DNA of 64,000 bases from Reyranella sp. (GTDB lineage: Bacteria; Pseudomonadota; Alphaproteobacteria; Reyranellales; Reyranellaceae): NCBI GenBank assembly GCA_029946105.1, contig JAQSDW010000002.1, forward strand, positions 1 through 64,000, read 5' to 3'. Position 1 is the stretch's first letter. Each line of letters opens with the position of its first letter. Of this stretch, positions 18,984-27,957 are shown piece after piece. The notes under the pieces are model-generated. The model did no database searches, was not told where the DNA came from, and saw only the letters and a list, made by a program, of their open reading frames with translations. Made by a program: the position numbers and the translations under genes.

Positions 18984-19182
18984 CCCCCTCTGTCCGGAGA
19001 CCTGAAAGATTCGCCGGGGAACTCTCTATGTAGAAGAGTGCCGGCTTACTTCGTCGGTGGGCGTGCGCCAGATGAGGCGCCCGCCACTTTCCAGAGACCC
19101 ATCCTCCTGCGGTCCGTTTGCCTGAGAGTTTCCGGGGCCGGTTGCTCCTTCGGCGCCGCCAAAAGAAAGGCGGTCTCTCCCA
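18984..19182 (-). ncRNA. tandem glycine riboswitch upstream of gcvT
   Basis: minus strand: GGGAGAGACCGCC..GGCGGCGCCGAAGGAGCAACCGGCCCCGGAAACTCTCAGGCAAACGGACCG, then second aptamer TCTCTGGAAAG...GGCGAATCTTTCAGGTCTCCGGACAGAGGGGG. Confidence 0.92.
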
Positions 19183-19269
19183 CAGGGATCGTCTGGGTGA
19201 TCAGACCATAGGCGGTGACCTTCTGGCCGTCACGCGCAAAGGCCGCGACATGGGACATTTTTCCGGACG

Positions 19270-19512
19270 CTAAGGCGCGAGCCCAATGTCGCGGTGCATC
19301 CACTCCAAACCGTTGATCCGCCGCGCGATTGGCGGCTCTCCCCGCGGCGGCCGATGTCCCGCCGAACGGGACATTTTCAAATTGCCATTCTCTGCCGCGA
19401 CAGGCCTCAAAGAGATCGCGACGGAAGGCACAGGCTTGTTCATAAGTGTTATCCTACCTAATAAGACGATTGGCGTCAATGAGATTCTTCTTGAAATTGA
19501 GTGATTGTTCAC
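19270..19512 (-). CDS. possible small DUF1127-like protein
   Basis: C-terminal RRINGLEWMHRDIGLAP resembles the DUF1127 (YjiS-like) ending; weak. Confidence 0.3.
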   Translation of the reverse strand: MNNHSISRRISLTPIVLLGRITLMNKPVPSVAISLRPVAAENGNLKMSRSAGHRPPRGEPPIARRINGLEWMHRDIGLAP

Positions 19513-19518
19513 TTAATA

Positions 19519-19536
19519 AATGAGCGCTCGCTCATT
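19519..19536. promoter_or_regulatory. TetR-type operator candidate 1
   Basis: perfect palindrome AATGAGCG-CT-CGCTCATT. Confidence 0.65.
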
Positions 19537-19679
19537 CCATGGAGGTTCACATGCTGATCCATCGTGCCTTTACCGAGTTCCTGACCCTGCAAAGCGAGGC
19601 CGCGCCCTCCGCCGTCGCGTTCGACTGGGTGATCGATTGGCGCTGGTTCTGCGAGGGATCGGACGAAGGCGCTTTAACA

Positions 19680-19697
19680 AGTGAGCGCTCCCTCATA
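19680..19697. promoter_or_regulatory. TetR-type operator candidate 2
   Basis: AGTGAGCGCTCCCTCATA, 15/18 match to candidate 1, just upstream of the TetR start. Confidence 0.6.
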
Positions 19698-19708
19698 GAG
19701 TGCCCGAC

Positions 19709-20284
19709 ATGGGCAAAGCCGAGGATACCAAGGCACGGATAGAGCGCGCGGCGCTGGTGCTGTTCGTCGCGCGCAGCGTGGCGGAGACGACGACACGGGA
19801 GATCGCGCTCGCGGCCTCGATCGCCGAGGGCACGATCTACCGCCACTTCCCTAGCAAGGAGCAGTTGGCGCTCGACCTTTTCCTGCGCCATCACCGGGCC
19901 CTGGCCGAGGCGCTGGATGCGGCACAGCACCCGCACAAGGACCTGGCGGGAAAGATCGAGGCCATCGTGCGCTGCTACTGCGACTGGGCCGACCGCGACT
20001 GGACCCTGTTCGCCTACCACCTGCTCAACCAGCATTCGTTCCTGATCCAGGTTCCCGACGGCACGCCCAATCCGGTGGACGTGGTGCGCGAGGTGATCGA
20101 TCAGGCAATGAAGGCGGGCGAGATCCCCCGGCGCGACATCGACCTCGCGGCGGCCTCGACGATCGGCGTCGTCTTGCAGGCCGCGACTTACAAGGTCTAT
20201 GGCCGCTTCGAGGGGCCGCTCTCGGACCATGTCCGCTTCTTCGCCGATGCCGCCTCGGCAGTGCTGGCGGTCAGGGAAAAATAA
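19709..20284 (+). CDS. TetR/AcrR family transcriptional regulator
   Basis: ARIERAALVLFVARSVAETTTREIALAASIAEGTIYRHFPSKEQL HTH (upstream ATG at 19700 possible). Confidence 0.92.
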   Translation: MGKAEDTKARIERAALVLFVARSVAETTTREIALAASIAEGTIYRHFPSKEQLALDLFLRHHRALAEALDAAQHPHKDLAGKIEAIVRCYCDWADRDWTLFAYHLLNQHSFLIQVPDGTPNPVDVVREVIDQAMKAGEIPRRDIDLAAASTIGVVLQAATYKVYGRFEGPLSDHVRFFADAASAVLAVREK

Positions 20285-20388
20285 ATCGCCAGCGCCAGTC
20301 GATCCGCCCAGGGCCGGTTCGACGACTTAAATGAGCGGGACAGTCCGCGGCGACGGCGCCGGCGGCTCGCCTCACGAGGAGTTTGGAA

Positions 20389-20745
20389 ATGCGCTTCATG
20401 TATATCGTCACGTCACCCCATCGGACCCCCCCGACGCCCGCCTTCATGGAGGCGGTCGGCAAGCTCGCCGACCGCGAAATCAAGGCCGGCCGGATGATCG
20501 ACAACGGCGGCCTGATGCCGCTCTCCACCGGCGCCCGGGTCCAGATCAAGGACGGCCAGCTCAGCGTCGTCGACGGCCCCTTCATCGAGGCCAAGGAGGT
20601 CATCGGCGGCTACGCCATCTTCGAGCTGTCGGACAAGGATGAGGCCATGGCGATGGCGAAGGAGTTCATGCAGCTCCACAAGGACTACATGCCAGGCTGG
20701 GAAGGCACATGCGAACTTCGCGCCTTCGCCTCTCCCGCCCACTGA
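20389..20745 (+). CDS. YciI-like DGPF-motif protein
   Basis: MRFMYIVTSP...VDGPFIEAKEVIGGYAIFEL. Confidence 0.88.
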   Translation: MRFMYIVTSPHRTPPTPAFMEAVGKLADREIKAGRMIDNGGLMPLSTGARVQIKDGQLSVVDGPFIEAKEVIGGYAIFELSDKDEAMAMAKEFMQLHKDYMPGWEGTCELRAFASPAH

Positions 20746-20761
20746 GGCTGGGCCTCGGCGG

Positions 20762-22039
20762 GTGCCGTCGGCGGCCCGGACGGCCGCCGACGCCCATCGC
20801 GCGATCCTGGCCATCTGGCGGATCGAGCAGCCCAGGCTGATCACCAGCCTGGCGAGAATGCTGCGCGATGTGCCGCTGGCCGAGGAATTGACCCAGGAAG
20901 CCCTGTTGGCCGCCCTCGAACAGTGGCCTCAGGGCGTTCCGGAAAAACCCGGCGCCTGGCTGATGACGACCGCGCGGCGCAGGGCCGTCGATCATCTGCG
21001 CCGGGGCAGGATGCTCGAGCGCAAGCACGAGCTCGTGGCCCTCGACCTGGAACAGCAGCAGCAGGCCATGCCGGATTTCGACTCCGCCCTGGACGACGAC
21101 ATCGGCGACGAGATGCTCCGGCTGATCTTCACCGCTTGCCATCCGCGCCTGCCGCGCGAAGCCCGCACGGCGCTGGCGCTCAGGATGATCTGCGGCCTCA
21201 CGACCGATGAGATCGCCCGGGCCTTCCTGCTGCCCGACGCCACGATCGCCCAGCGCATCGTGCGCGCCAAGCGGACCCTGTCGGACTCGGGGCTGGCCTA
21301 CGAAACGCCGCGCGGCGAGGAACTTTCGCAGCGGCTGTCCTCGGTGCTGGAGGTCGTCTACCTCATCTTCAACGAAGGCTACACGGCGGCGCGCGGCGAG
21401 GACTGGCTGCGCCCGCAACTCTGCAACGAGGCGCTGCGCATGGGCCGCGTGCTCACCGCCATCGCGCCGCACGAGCCCGAAGCGCATGGCCTGCTGGCCC
21501 TAATGGAGCTGAACGCCTCGCGTACGGTGGCACGCACCGACGCCACGGGCGAGCCGATCCTCCTGCTCGACCAGAACCGCGCGCTGTGGGACCGGTTCCA
21601 GATCCGGCGCGGCCTGCAGGCGCTCGACCTCGCGCGCAAGCTCGGCGGCGCCGGCGGCTTCTACGTGCTTCAGGCGGCCATCATCGCCTGCCACGCGCTC
21701 GCGCCAGCGGCGGTCGACACCGATTGGGCACGCATCGCCGCACTCTACGCAGAGCTTGCTGCGGTCATGCCCTCGCCCATCGTCGAACTCAATCGCGCGG
21801 TGGCAGTCGGCATGGCCGAGGGCCCGGAAGCGGGGCTATCGATCGTCGACCGGCTCGTGGGCGAGCCCGCGCTGAAAACCTATCACCTGCTGCCGGGTGT
21901 TCGTGGCGACCTGCTCCAAAAGCTCGGCCGCCACGAAGAAGCGCGTGCCGCCTTCGAAGCGGCCGCCGCGCTGGCCGGCAACAAGCGCGACCAGGAGCTG
22001 ATGAAGCGGCGCGCCGCAGCGGCAGTGAAAGAGCAGTAG
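20762..22039 (+). CDS. ECF sigma factor with C-terminal TPR-like extension (ECF42-type)
   Basis: sigma2/sigma4 motifs plus LIFNEGYTAARGEDWLRPQLCNEALRMGR; GTG start; follows DGPF gene. Confidence 0.88.
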   Translation: MPSAARTAADAHRAILAIWRIEQPRLITSLARMLRDVPLAEELTQEALLAALEQWPQGVPEKPGAWLMTTARRRAVDHLRRGRMLERKHELVALDLEQQQQAMPDFDSALDDDIGDEMLRLIFTACHPRLPREARTALALRMICGLTTDEIARAFLLPDATIAQRIVRAKRTLSDSGLAYETPRGEELSQRLSSVLEVVYLIFNEGYTAARGEDWLRPQLCNEALRMGRVLTAIAPHEPEAHGLLALMELNASRTVARTDATGEPILLLDQNRALWDRFQIRRGLQALDLARKLGGAGGFYVLQAAIIACHALAPAAVDTDWARIAALYAELAAVMPSPIVELNRAVAVGMAEGPEAGLSIVDRLVGEPALKTYHLLPGVRGDLLQKLGRHEEARAAFEAAAALAGNKRDQELMKRRAAAAVKEQ

Positions 22040-22124
22040 CGCTGGGTGCACACCGCCAGCGAATGCTGCGCTGGAAAGAAACGCGCAGACATAACGATGA
22101 GACGGCGATCTCGGGCCTGATCCT

Positions 22125-22496
22125 TCACGCGCCGACGTAGACGAAGGCTTCCTGCCCCGACTTCAGCGTGACGGCGATGCGCTTGTAGTCCGAGACCTCG
22201 TAGGTGTCGGCGGCGGCGAGTTCGGCCGGCGTGATCCGGAAGACGACGCCCGATACTTCGTCGGCCGCGTTACCGGAAGGCCGCGCCATGAAATGGTGGG
22301 TCTTGCCGCTGGTCTTCACGACCTCGGCGTCCTTGATCTCGAACAGCGACGTGGCGTAGCCCGGCAGCGCATCGGCGCGGCCTTCGAGCAGACGGCCGAA
22401 TGTCGCGAGCTGGACTTCGTCCTGCTGCAGCGTGCCGTAGGAGAAGAGCCAGACGCTGGCGTACTCGACCGAGTTGGTGGCCATGTTGGTGGCCAC
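22125..22496 (-). CDS. gamma-glutamylcyclotransferase family protein (AIG2-like)
   Basis: WLFSYGTLQQDEVQLATFGR...LPGYATSLFEI. Confidence 0.88.
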   Translation of the reverse strand: MATNMATNSVEYASVWLFSYGTLQQDEVQLATFGRLLEGRADALPGYATSLFEIKDAEVVKTSGKTHHFMARPSGNAADEVSGVVFRITPAELAAADTYEVSDYKRIAVTLKSGQEAFVYVGA

Positions 22497-22501
22497 GCCC
22501 G

Positions 22502-23842
22502 TCAGCCCTCTCTCGCCAGCGCCGTGAAGGCCTGGGCGAAGGCTTCGCGCGAGCCGGCGAGGCCGGTCTCGTCGAAAATGTCGGCGGTGAGCGACTGCAC
22601 CGAGGCTTCGTCGACACGCACGCCGTTGCCGGTGAGGAACGTGCGCGCCGCCGTCACGGCCTCGTCCATCGCGCCGCCCGCCTTGTAGAGACGGTAGTAG
22701 TCGGGATGGCCGCCGCGGCCCAGTGCCTCGGCAATCACGTCGGTGAAGTTCACCACCTTAAGCGGGTAGACGGCTTCGGCACCGGCCAGCGCGCGATGGC
22801 AGGAATGGTACATGGTGACGATGGTGTCGGCGCCCGCCGCGATGGCGCCTTCGGCCAGTGCGCGATGGATCGCCTGCTCGCGGCCCTTGAACTTGGCCGC
22901 CTGGCCACCGCAGGCATAGGAGAAGCCCGAATCCTGCACCAGCTCGACCAGTTCGAGGTTGGGCACGGCGCTCAGGAGCTTGCGGATGCTGTCGACCGTG
23001 GCGCCGATGCCGAGATGCTCGTGGATCACCACGCGCCGCTTCGGCTGATCGACGAAGCGCGTCTTCAGCGTCTCGAGGTTGGCGGCGAGGAATTCGCTGA
23101 TGTGACCGAGATCGAAGAACGGCTCCTCGACGTCCTTCTCCAGCTCGTCGAAATTCTTGGTGCAGGTCGGGCACCAGGTCAGCACTTTCGAGGCGCCGGA
23201 CTGGCCGAAGCGCTGGAAGGTGCGATGGCCCATGCGCTCGTAGGTCGGCAGGTCGGCTTCCTGGAATTGGTAGACGCCGCAGCAGTGGGCGGTGCCGCCG
23301 ACGACGTCGAAATCGAGTTCGAGCGCGTCGAGGATGTCCATGACGTTGAGCACGATGTGCGGCGTGCGCAGCACGTTGCAGCCGGTATAGAACAGGATCT
23401 CGGCGGTCCGTCGCTCGGCCGGCTCGAGGATCTTCTTCAGCGTCTCCGACGGAAGCTGCATGGAGGCCAGCAGCCGCACCGCCTGCGCCATGTGGCGGAA
23501 CCGGCCGGCGGCATTGGCCGCCCCCACCTCGCGCGGCCGCGCCGCGTTCAGCGCCTTCATCTTGGCGATGGTCACCCACTGGCGGACGTTGATCTTCTCG
23601 GGACAGGCGTCGGTACAGCGGGCGCTGCCGTCGCAGGCGTTCAGCCATTTCTGCAGGCCGTCCGCCGCGGGGCCGCCGTCGAGCGTGAGAGCCAGCAGTT
23701 CGCCCACGCGGGCTTTCGCCTCGCCGGGGTCGAGCCCGATCTCGCGCGCCGTCGGGCAGACCTCGAAGCATTTGCCGCAGCCCGTGCAGCGATCGGCGGC
23801 CTCGGCCGCCAACGCTTCCAGCCTGTCGGCATAGGCGCTCAT
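22502..23842 (-). CDS. (Fe-S)-binding protein, heterodisulfide reductase/glycolate oxidase FeS-like
   Basis: RCTGCGKCFEVCP; CDGSARCTDACPEKI; CCG-type repeats TAHCCGVYQFQ. Confidence 0.87.
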   Translation of the reverse strand: MSAYADRLEALAAEAADRCTGCGKCFEVCPTAREIGLDPGEAKARVGELLALTLDGGPAADGLQKWLNACDGSARCTDACPEKINVRQWVTIAKMKALNAARPREVGAANAAGRFRHMAQAVRLLASMQLPSETLKKILEPAERRTAEILFYTGCNVLRTPHIVLNVMDILDALELDFDVVGGTAHCCGVYQFQEADLPTYERMGHRTFQRFGQSGASKVLTWCPTCTKNFDELEKDVEEPFFDLGHISEFLAANLETLKTRFVDQPKRRVVIHEHLGIGATVDSIRKLLSAVPNLELVELVQDSGFSYACGGQAAKFKGREQAIHRALAEGAIAAGADTIVTMYHSCHRALAGAEAVYPLKVVNFTDVIAEALGRGGHPDYYRLYKAGGAMDEAVTAARTFLTGNGVRVDEASVQSLTADIFDETGLAGSREAFAQAFTALAREG

Positions 23843-24375
23843 CGACCGCCTGCCCGCCGGTTGTAGTTGAGCTCCTCCAGGCTGGGCTTCAGGCCCACGG
23901 CAATGCGGTAGCCGGTCAGATCGCTGATCTGGCCGAACGGCAGGCTCAACGACAGCTCCTCCTGCGACTCACCGCGGGGGTTGGCGGCCGACAGCTTGAA
24001 ACCGGCGGTGAAGTCCTGGCCCTGCACTACCCTGCCGGTGCCGTCGATCACGCGCACGAAGTACGGCACCTGCGTCGTGCCGGCCGTCACCGCGGGGCCG
24101 GCCGAGGCGGAGACGATCATCGCCAGGGTGACGTCGATCGCCTTGGAGCCGAGCTTGCACGATGAGCCCGCCTTGACGAGCACCGCCTCGTAGGCGATGT
24201 CGCGCGGATCGCGGCCTGGGCCATCCTTGAAGTGGGTGATGCGGCCGGCATCCTGCACCGTGAGCGGCGGCGGGCAGACGAACGACGGGGGCGCCGGGCC
24301 GCCACCGCAGCTTCCGAGAGCAAGGGCAAGGGCCAGCGCCGCCGACCCGCGAACAGCGAATTTTCCGAGGGTCAT
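23839..24375 (-). CDS. putative lipoprotein, hypothetical
   Basis: lipobox-like ALALGSCGGG; ATGA overlap with downstream FeS gene. Confidence 0.7.
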   Translation of the reverse strand: MTLGKFAVRGSAALALALALGSCGGGPAPPSFVCPPPLTVQDAGRITHFKDGPGRDPRDIAYEAVLVKAGSSCKLGSKAIDVTLAMIVSASAGPAVTAGTTQVPYFVRVIDGTGRVVQGQDFTAGFKLSAANPRGESQEELSLSLPFGQISDLTGYRIAVGLKPSLEELNYNRRAGGR

Positions 24376-24614
24376 GGCAGGTTCTTGTGGGTTCCGTCGC
24401 ACAGGGGCTTCTTGGTCGAATGCTTGCAGGCACACATCCAATAATCGCCCGACTTTTCGGCCGTGTATTTCATCGGCGAGAAGCTGCCGCCCTTGTGGCT
24501 GCCGTCGCAGAATGGCTGGCTCTTGCTCATTCCGCAGGCGCACCACCAATAGTCCTTGCCTGCTTCGAGCGCCACCTTGGCCGGCACTCTGGCCGCGACA
24601 ACCGGCTCGGTCAT
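24372..24614 (-). CDS. CDGSH iron-sulfur domain protein
   Basis: two motifs: CACGMSKSQPFCDGSHKG and CACKHSTKKPLCDGTHKN. Confidence 0.92.
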   Translation of the reverse strand: MTEPVVAARVPAKVALEAGKDYWWCACGMSKSQPFCDGSHKGGSFSPMKYTAEKSGDYWMCACKHSTKKPLCDGTHKNLP

Positions 24615-24748
24615 GTTGCTTTCCCCGCTGCGGCGGCTTTGTTACGGTGCCGCGCCAATCCGTTGTCATCGATTCTTGAGGGCGGACTCTAGGCAATGGT
24701 CCGCAGACCTGCAAGCGAGCGGGTCGGCATCCCGAAGAACGAATTCTC

Positions 24749-25714
24749 ATGGCCGCGTTGAAAAAGCCGCTCACGATCCTGCTCGCCAGCCCGCGCGGCT
24801 TCTGCGCCGGCGTCGACCGCGCCATCCAGATCGTGGAACGCGCGATCGAGCGCTATGGCCGGCCGGTCTATGTCCGCCACGAAATCGTCCACAATCGCTA
24901 CGTGGTCGAAAATCTCGAGGCCAAGGGTGCAATTTTCGTCGACGAACTCGCCGAAGTGCCCGACGACCGCCCGGTGGTGTTCTCGGCGCACGGCGTGCCA
25001 AAGGCCGTGCCGGCCGAGGCCGGCCGACGCAACCTGCTCTATGTCGACGCCACCTGCCCGCTGGTCTCCAAGGTCCACCGCGAGGCCGAGCGCCACCACG
25101 AGTCGAGGCGCCGCGTCGTGCTGATCGGTCATGCCGGCCATCCGGAAGTGATCGGCACCATGGGCCAGCTTCCGCCCGGCGCGGTCCTGCTGGTCGAGAA
25201 CGTGGCCCAGGTCGAGGCGCTCGAAGTGGCCGATCCGCTCAACCTCGCCTATGCCACGCAGACCACGCTGTCGGTCGACGACACGACCGAGATCGTGGCA
25301 GCACTCCGCCGCCGGTTTCCCGCCATCCAGGGGCCGAAGATGGAGGACATCTGCTACGCCACCACCAATCGCCAGGCCGCCGTGAAGGCGATCGCCGGAC
25401 GCTGCGACGCGCTGGTGGTGATCGGGGCGCCCAACTCGTCGAACTCGATGCGACTGGTCGAGGTCGCGGCGAATTACGGCTGCGCGAAATCCCGCCTGGT
25501 GCAGCGCGCCGTCGATATGGACTGGGCGTGGCTGGATGCAGGGTGGTCGGACGGGCCGCGGCGGCTCGGCATCACCGCCGGCGCCTCGGCGCCCGAACTG
25601 CTGGTCGACGAACTGATCGAGGCCTGCCGCGCGCGCTACGACGTCACCGTCGAGGAAGTGCGCACGACCGAGGAAAACGTCGTCTTCAAGCTGCCGCGGC
25701 TGCTTGTGGCATGA
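24749..25714 (+). CDS. ispH: 4-hydroxy-3-methylbut-2-enyl diphosphate reductase
   Basis: [58 protein letters not shown]. Confidence 0.97.
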   Translation: MAALKKPLTILLASPRGFCAGVDRAIQIVERAIERYGRPVYVRHEIVHNRYVVENLEAKGAIFVDELAEVPDDRPVVFSAHGVPKAVPAEAGRRNLLYVDATCPLVSKVHREAERHHESRRRVVLIGHAGHPEVIGTMGQLPPGAVLLVENVAQVEALEVADPLNLAYATQTTLSVDDTTEIVAALRRRFPAIQGPKMEDICYATTNRQAAVKAIAGRCDALVVIGAPNSSNSMRLVEVAANYGCAKSRLVQRAVDMDWAWLDAGWSDGPRRLGITAGASAPELLVDELIEACRARYDVTVEEVRTTEENVVFKLPRLLVA

Positions 25715-25731
25715 TGTGCCGGTGAGCTGAG

Positions 25732-26691
25732 ATGGCAGTCTATACCGAAGTCGGCGAAGCCGAGCTCGACGCGTTCCTGGCCGACTACGACATCGGCGAG
25801 GCCGAGGCGCTGAAGGGCGTGGCCGAGGGCGTCGAGAATTCCAACTACCTGCTGACCACGACCAAGGGTCAATACTTCCTCACGCTCTACGAAAAGCGCG
25901 TCGACCCGAGGGACCTGCCGTTCTTCCTCGGCCTGCTCGACCATCTGGCGGCGCGCGGCATCAATTGTCCCAAGCCGATCCACGGCCGCGACGGCCAGGC
26001 GATCCGCGGACTGGCAGGCAAGCCGGCAGCGGTCACGACCTTCCTGCATGGCCTGTGGCCACGCCGGATCGGTGTCCAGCACTGCGGTCCGATCGGCCGC
26101 GCCCTGGCCGAGCTGCATCTCGCCGGCCGCGACTTCGCGATCACGCGGCCGAATGCGCTCTCGGTCGCGGGCTGGCGGCCGCTGTTCGACGGCAGCCGTG
26201 CCCATGCCGATGACGTGGCGCCGGGCCTCGCCCGCGAGCTCGGCTCCGAAATCGATTTCCTCGAAGCCAACTGGCCGCGCGACCTGCCGGCGGGCGTCAT
26301 CCATGCCGATCTCTTCCCCGACAACGTGTTCTTCCTGCACGAGAAGCTGTCGGGCCTGATCGACTTCTATTTCGCCTGCAACGATGCGCTGGTCTACGAC
26401 GTCGCCATCTGCCTCAACGCCTGGTGCTTCGAGCCCGACCGGTCATTCAACACCACCAAGGCACGGGCGATGATCCAGGCCTACGACAGCGTCCGGCCGC
26501 TGAACGACGCCGAGCGCGCGGCCCTGCCGCTGCTGGCACGGGGGGCGGCGCTGCGCTTCCTGCTGACGCGGCTCTACGACTGGCTGCATACGCCAGCCAC
26601 CGCGCTGGTGAAGCGCAAGGACCCGCTCGAATATATCGCCTATCTGCGCTTTCACCGGCGTGCGGCGTCGCTGGCGGACTATGGACTATGA
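25732..26691 (+). CDS. thrB: homoserine kinase
   Basis: [23 protein letters not shown]...[27 protein letters not shown]. Confidence 0.94.
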   Translation: MAVYTEVGEAELDAFLADYDIGEAEALKGVAEGVENSNYLLTTTKGQYFLTLYEKRVDPRDLPFFLGLLDHLAARGINCPKPIHGRDGQAIRGLAGKPAAVTTFLHGLWPRRIGVQHCGPIGRALAELHLAGRDFAITRPNALSVAGWRPLFDGSRAHADDVAPGLARELGSEIDFLEANWPRDLPAGVIHADLFPDNVFFLHEKLSGLIDFYFACNDALVYDVAICLNAWCFEPDRSFNTTKARAMIQAYDSVRPLNDAERAALPLLARGAALRFLLTRLYDWLHTPATALVKRKDPLEYIAYLRFHRRAASLADYGL

Positions 26692-26715
26692 GGGGCGGCC
26701 TATGAGGGGCGAGCG

Positions 26716-27177
26716 GTGACCCCCTCGCCTGCAAAACATAGTCCCGAGGTCGAAATCTTCACCGACGGCGCGTGCAGCGGAAACCCCGGACCGGGTGGCT
26801 GGGGCACCATCCTGCGGATGGGAGAGAAGGAACGCGAGCTCTCGGGCGGCGAGGCTGCCACCACCAACAACCGCATGGAACTGATGGCGGCGATCGCCGG
26901 CCTCGAAGCGCTGCAGCGGCCTTGCAAGGTGCGGCTGACGACCGACAGCAAATACGTCCTCGATGGCGCCACCAAGTGGATCAAGGGCTGGAAGAAGAAC
27001 GGCTGGAAGACCGCCGACAAGAAGCCGGTGAAGAACGTCGACCTGTGGCAACGCCTCGATGCCGCGCATGCTCTGCACAAGGTCGACTGGCGCTGGGTCA
27101 AGGGCCACAGCGGTCACGCCGAGAACGAGCGCGTCGACGAACTCGCGCGCCAGGCCATCGAGAGGCTGAAGGCCTAG
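26716..27177 (+). CDS. rnhA: ribonuclease HI
   Basis: [52 protein letters not shown]. Confidence 0.97.
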   Translation: MTPSPAKHSPEVEIFTDGACSGNPGPGGWGTILRMGEKERELSGGEAATTNNRMELMAAIAGLEALQRPCKVRLTTDSKYVLDGATKWIKGWKKNGWKTADKKPVKNVDLWQRLDAAHALHKVDWRWVKGHSGHAENERVDELARQAIERLKA

Positions 27178-27851
27178 GCGACTTTGCGACGCCGGCCGAT
27201 CCGATAGGCGCAGCGGCGGGCACCGGCCAGGATATGATCGACGCGTTCGACGGTGACGTCGCGGCCCAGCACCGCGCGGAAGATCGCCAACTCCGAACGG
27301 CACAGGCCCTGGCAAGCCGCCGCGGCGGCACAGATCGGACAGTGGTTCTCGACGAGCAGGAAGGCGCCGGGCTTTTCTTGCGTGACGCTCGCCATGTAGC
27401 CCTCGCGGGTTCGCAGGTCGGCGAGGGCCGCGAGCTTTCCCCGCAGGGAACGTCGTCGAGCGACGCCTTCGCCGTAGTCGGCGAGGCTCGTGCGCTCGCG
27501 GTGGCGCACCAGCCTCTCCACGCCGCGCGATCCAAAGACGGCCCGGGTGGCTTTCAGCAGATCGACCGTGAGGTCGGCATGGCGGTCGGGGAAGCGAGCG
27601 TGACCCTGATGGCTCAATCGCCAGTACTTCTTCGGCCGCCCCCGTCCTTCGCGCCGATCCTCGCTCTCGACCAGGCCGGCGCTCTCGAGACCGGCAAGGT
27701 GCTGGCGCGCACCCGCCGACGTCATGCCGAGGCGCGCACCGACATCGTTCGCGGTCTGCAAGCCGCGCATCTTGAGGTGGAACAGGACGCGATCCCGGTT
27801 GCGATCCTGATGACGATCCTGGTTGCTAGCCGGGGCCTTGGCTTGACGCAT
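27174..27851 (-). CDS. SufR-like HTH transcriptional regulator with C-terminal Cys cluster
   Basis: [51 protein letters not shown]...CAYRI; start at 27851 because the 27887 ATG lies in the operator. Confidence 0.82.
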   Translation of the reverse strand: MRQAKAPASNQDRHQDRNRDRVLFHLKMRGLQTANDVGARLGMTSAGARQHLAGLESAGLVESEDRREGRGRPKKYWRLSHQGHARFPDRHADLTVDLLKATRAVFGSRGVERLVRHRERTSLADYGEGVARRRSLRGKLAALADLRTREGYMASVTQEKPGAFLLVENHCPICAAAAACQGLCRSELAIFRAVLGRDVTVERVDHILAGARRCAYRIGRRRKVA

Positions 27852-27870
27852 GTCGGGGGAAATGCTCTTT

Positions 27871-27896
27871 TTTAAGAAAGTAAACACTTTCTAAAA
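27871..27896. promoter_or_regulatory. palindromic operator between SufR-like regulator and MFS gene
   Basis: TTTAAGAAAGT-AAAC-ACTTTCTAAAA, 10/11 arm match. Confidence 0.7.
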
Positions 27897-27957
27897 TAAA
27901 CCCGAAGCCGGCGACGCGCAACCGCGGGCGGTCGGTCTCCCGGAGGAAGCGACAGGC

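Noticed and set aside
19046-19303. 85-aa minus-strand ORF upstream of gcvT
   Set aside because: Overlaps the glycine riboswitch aptamer; no protein-like signal.
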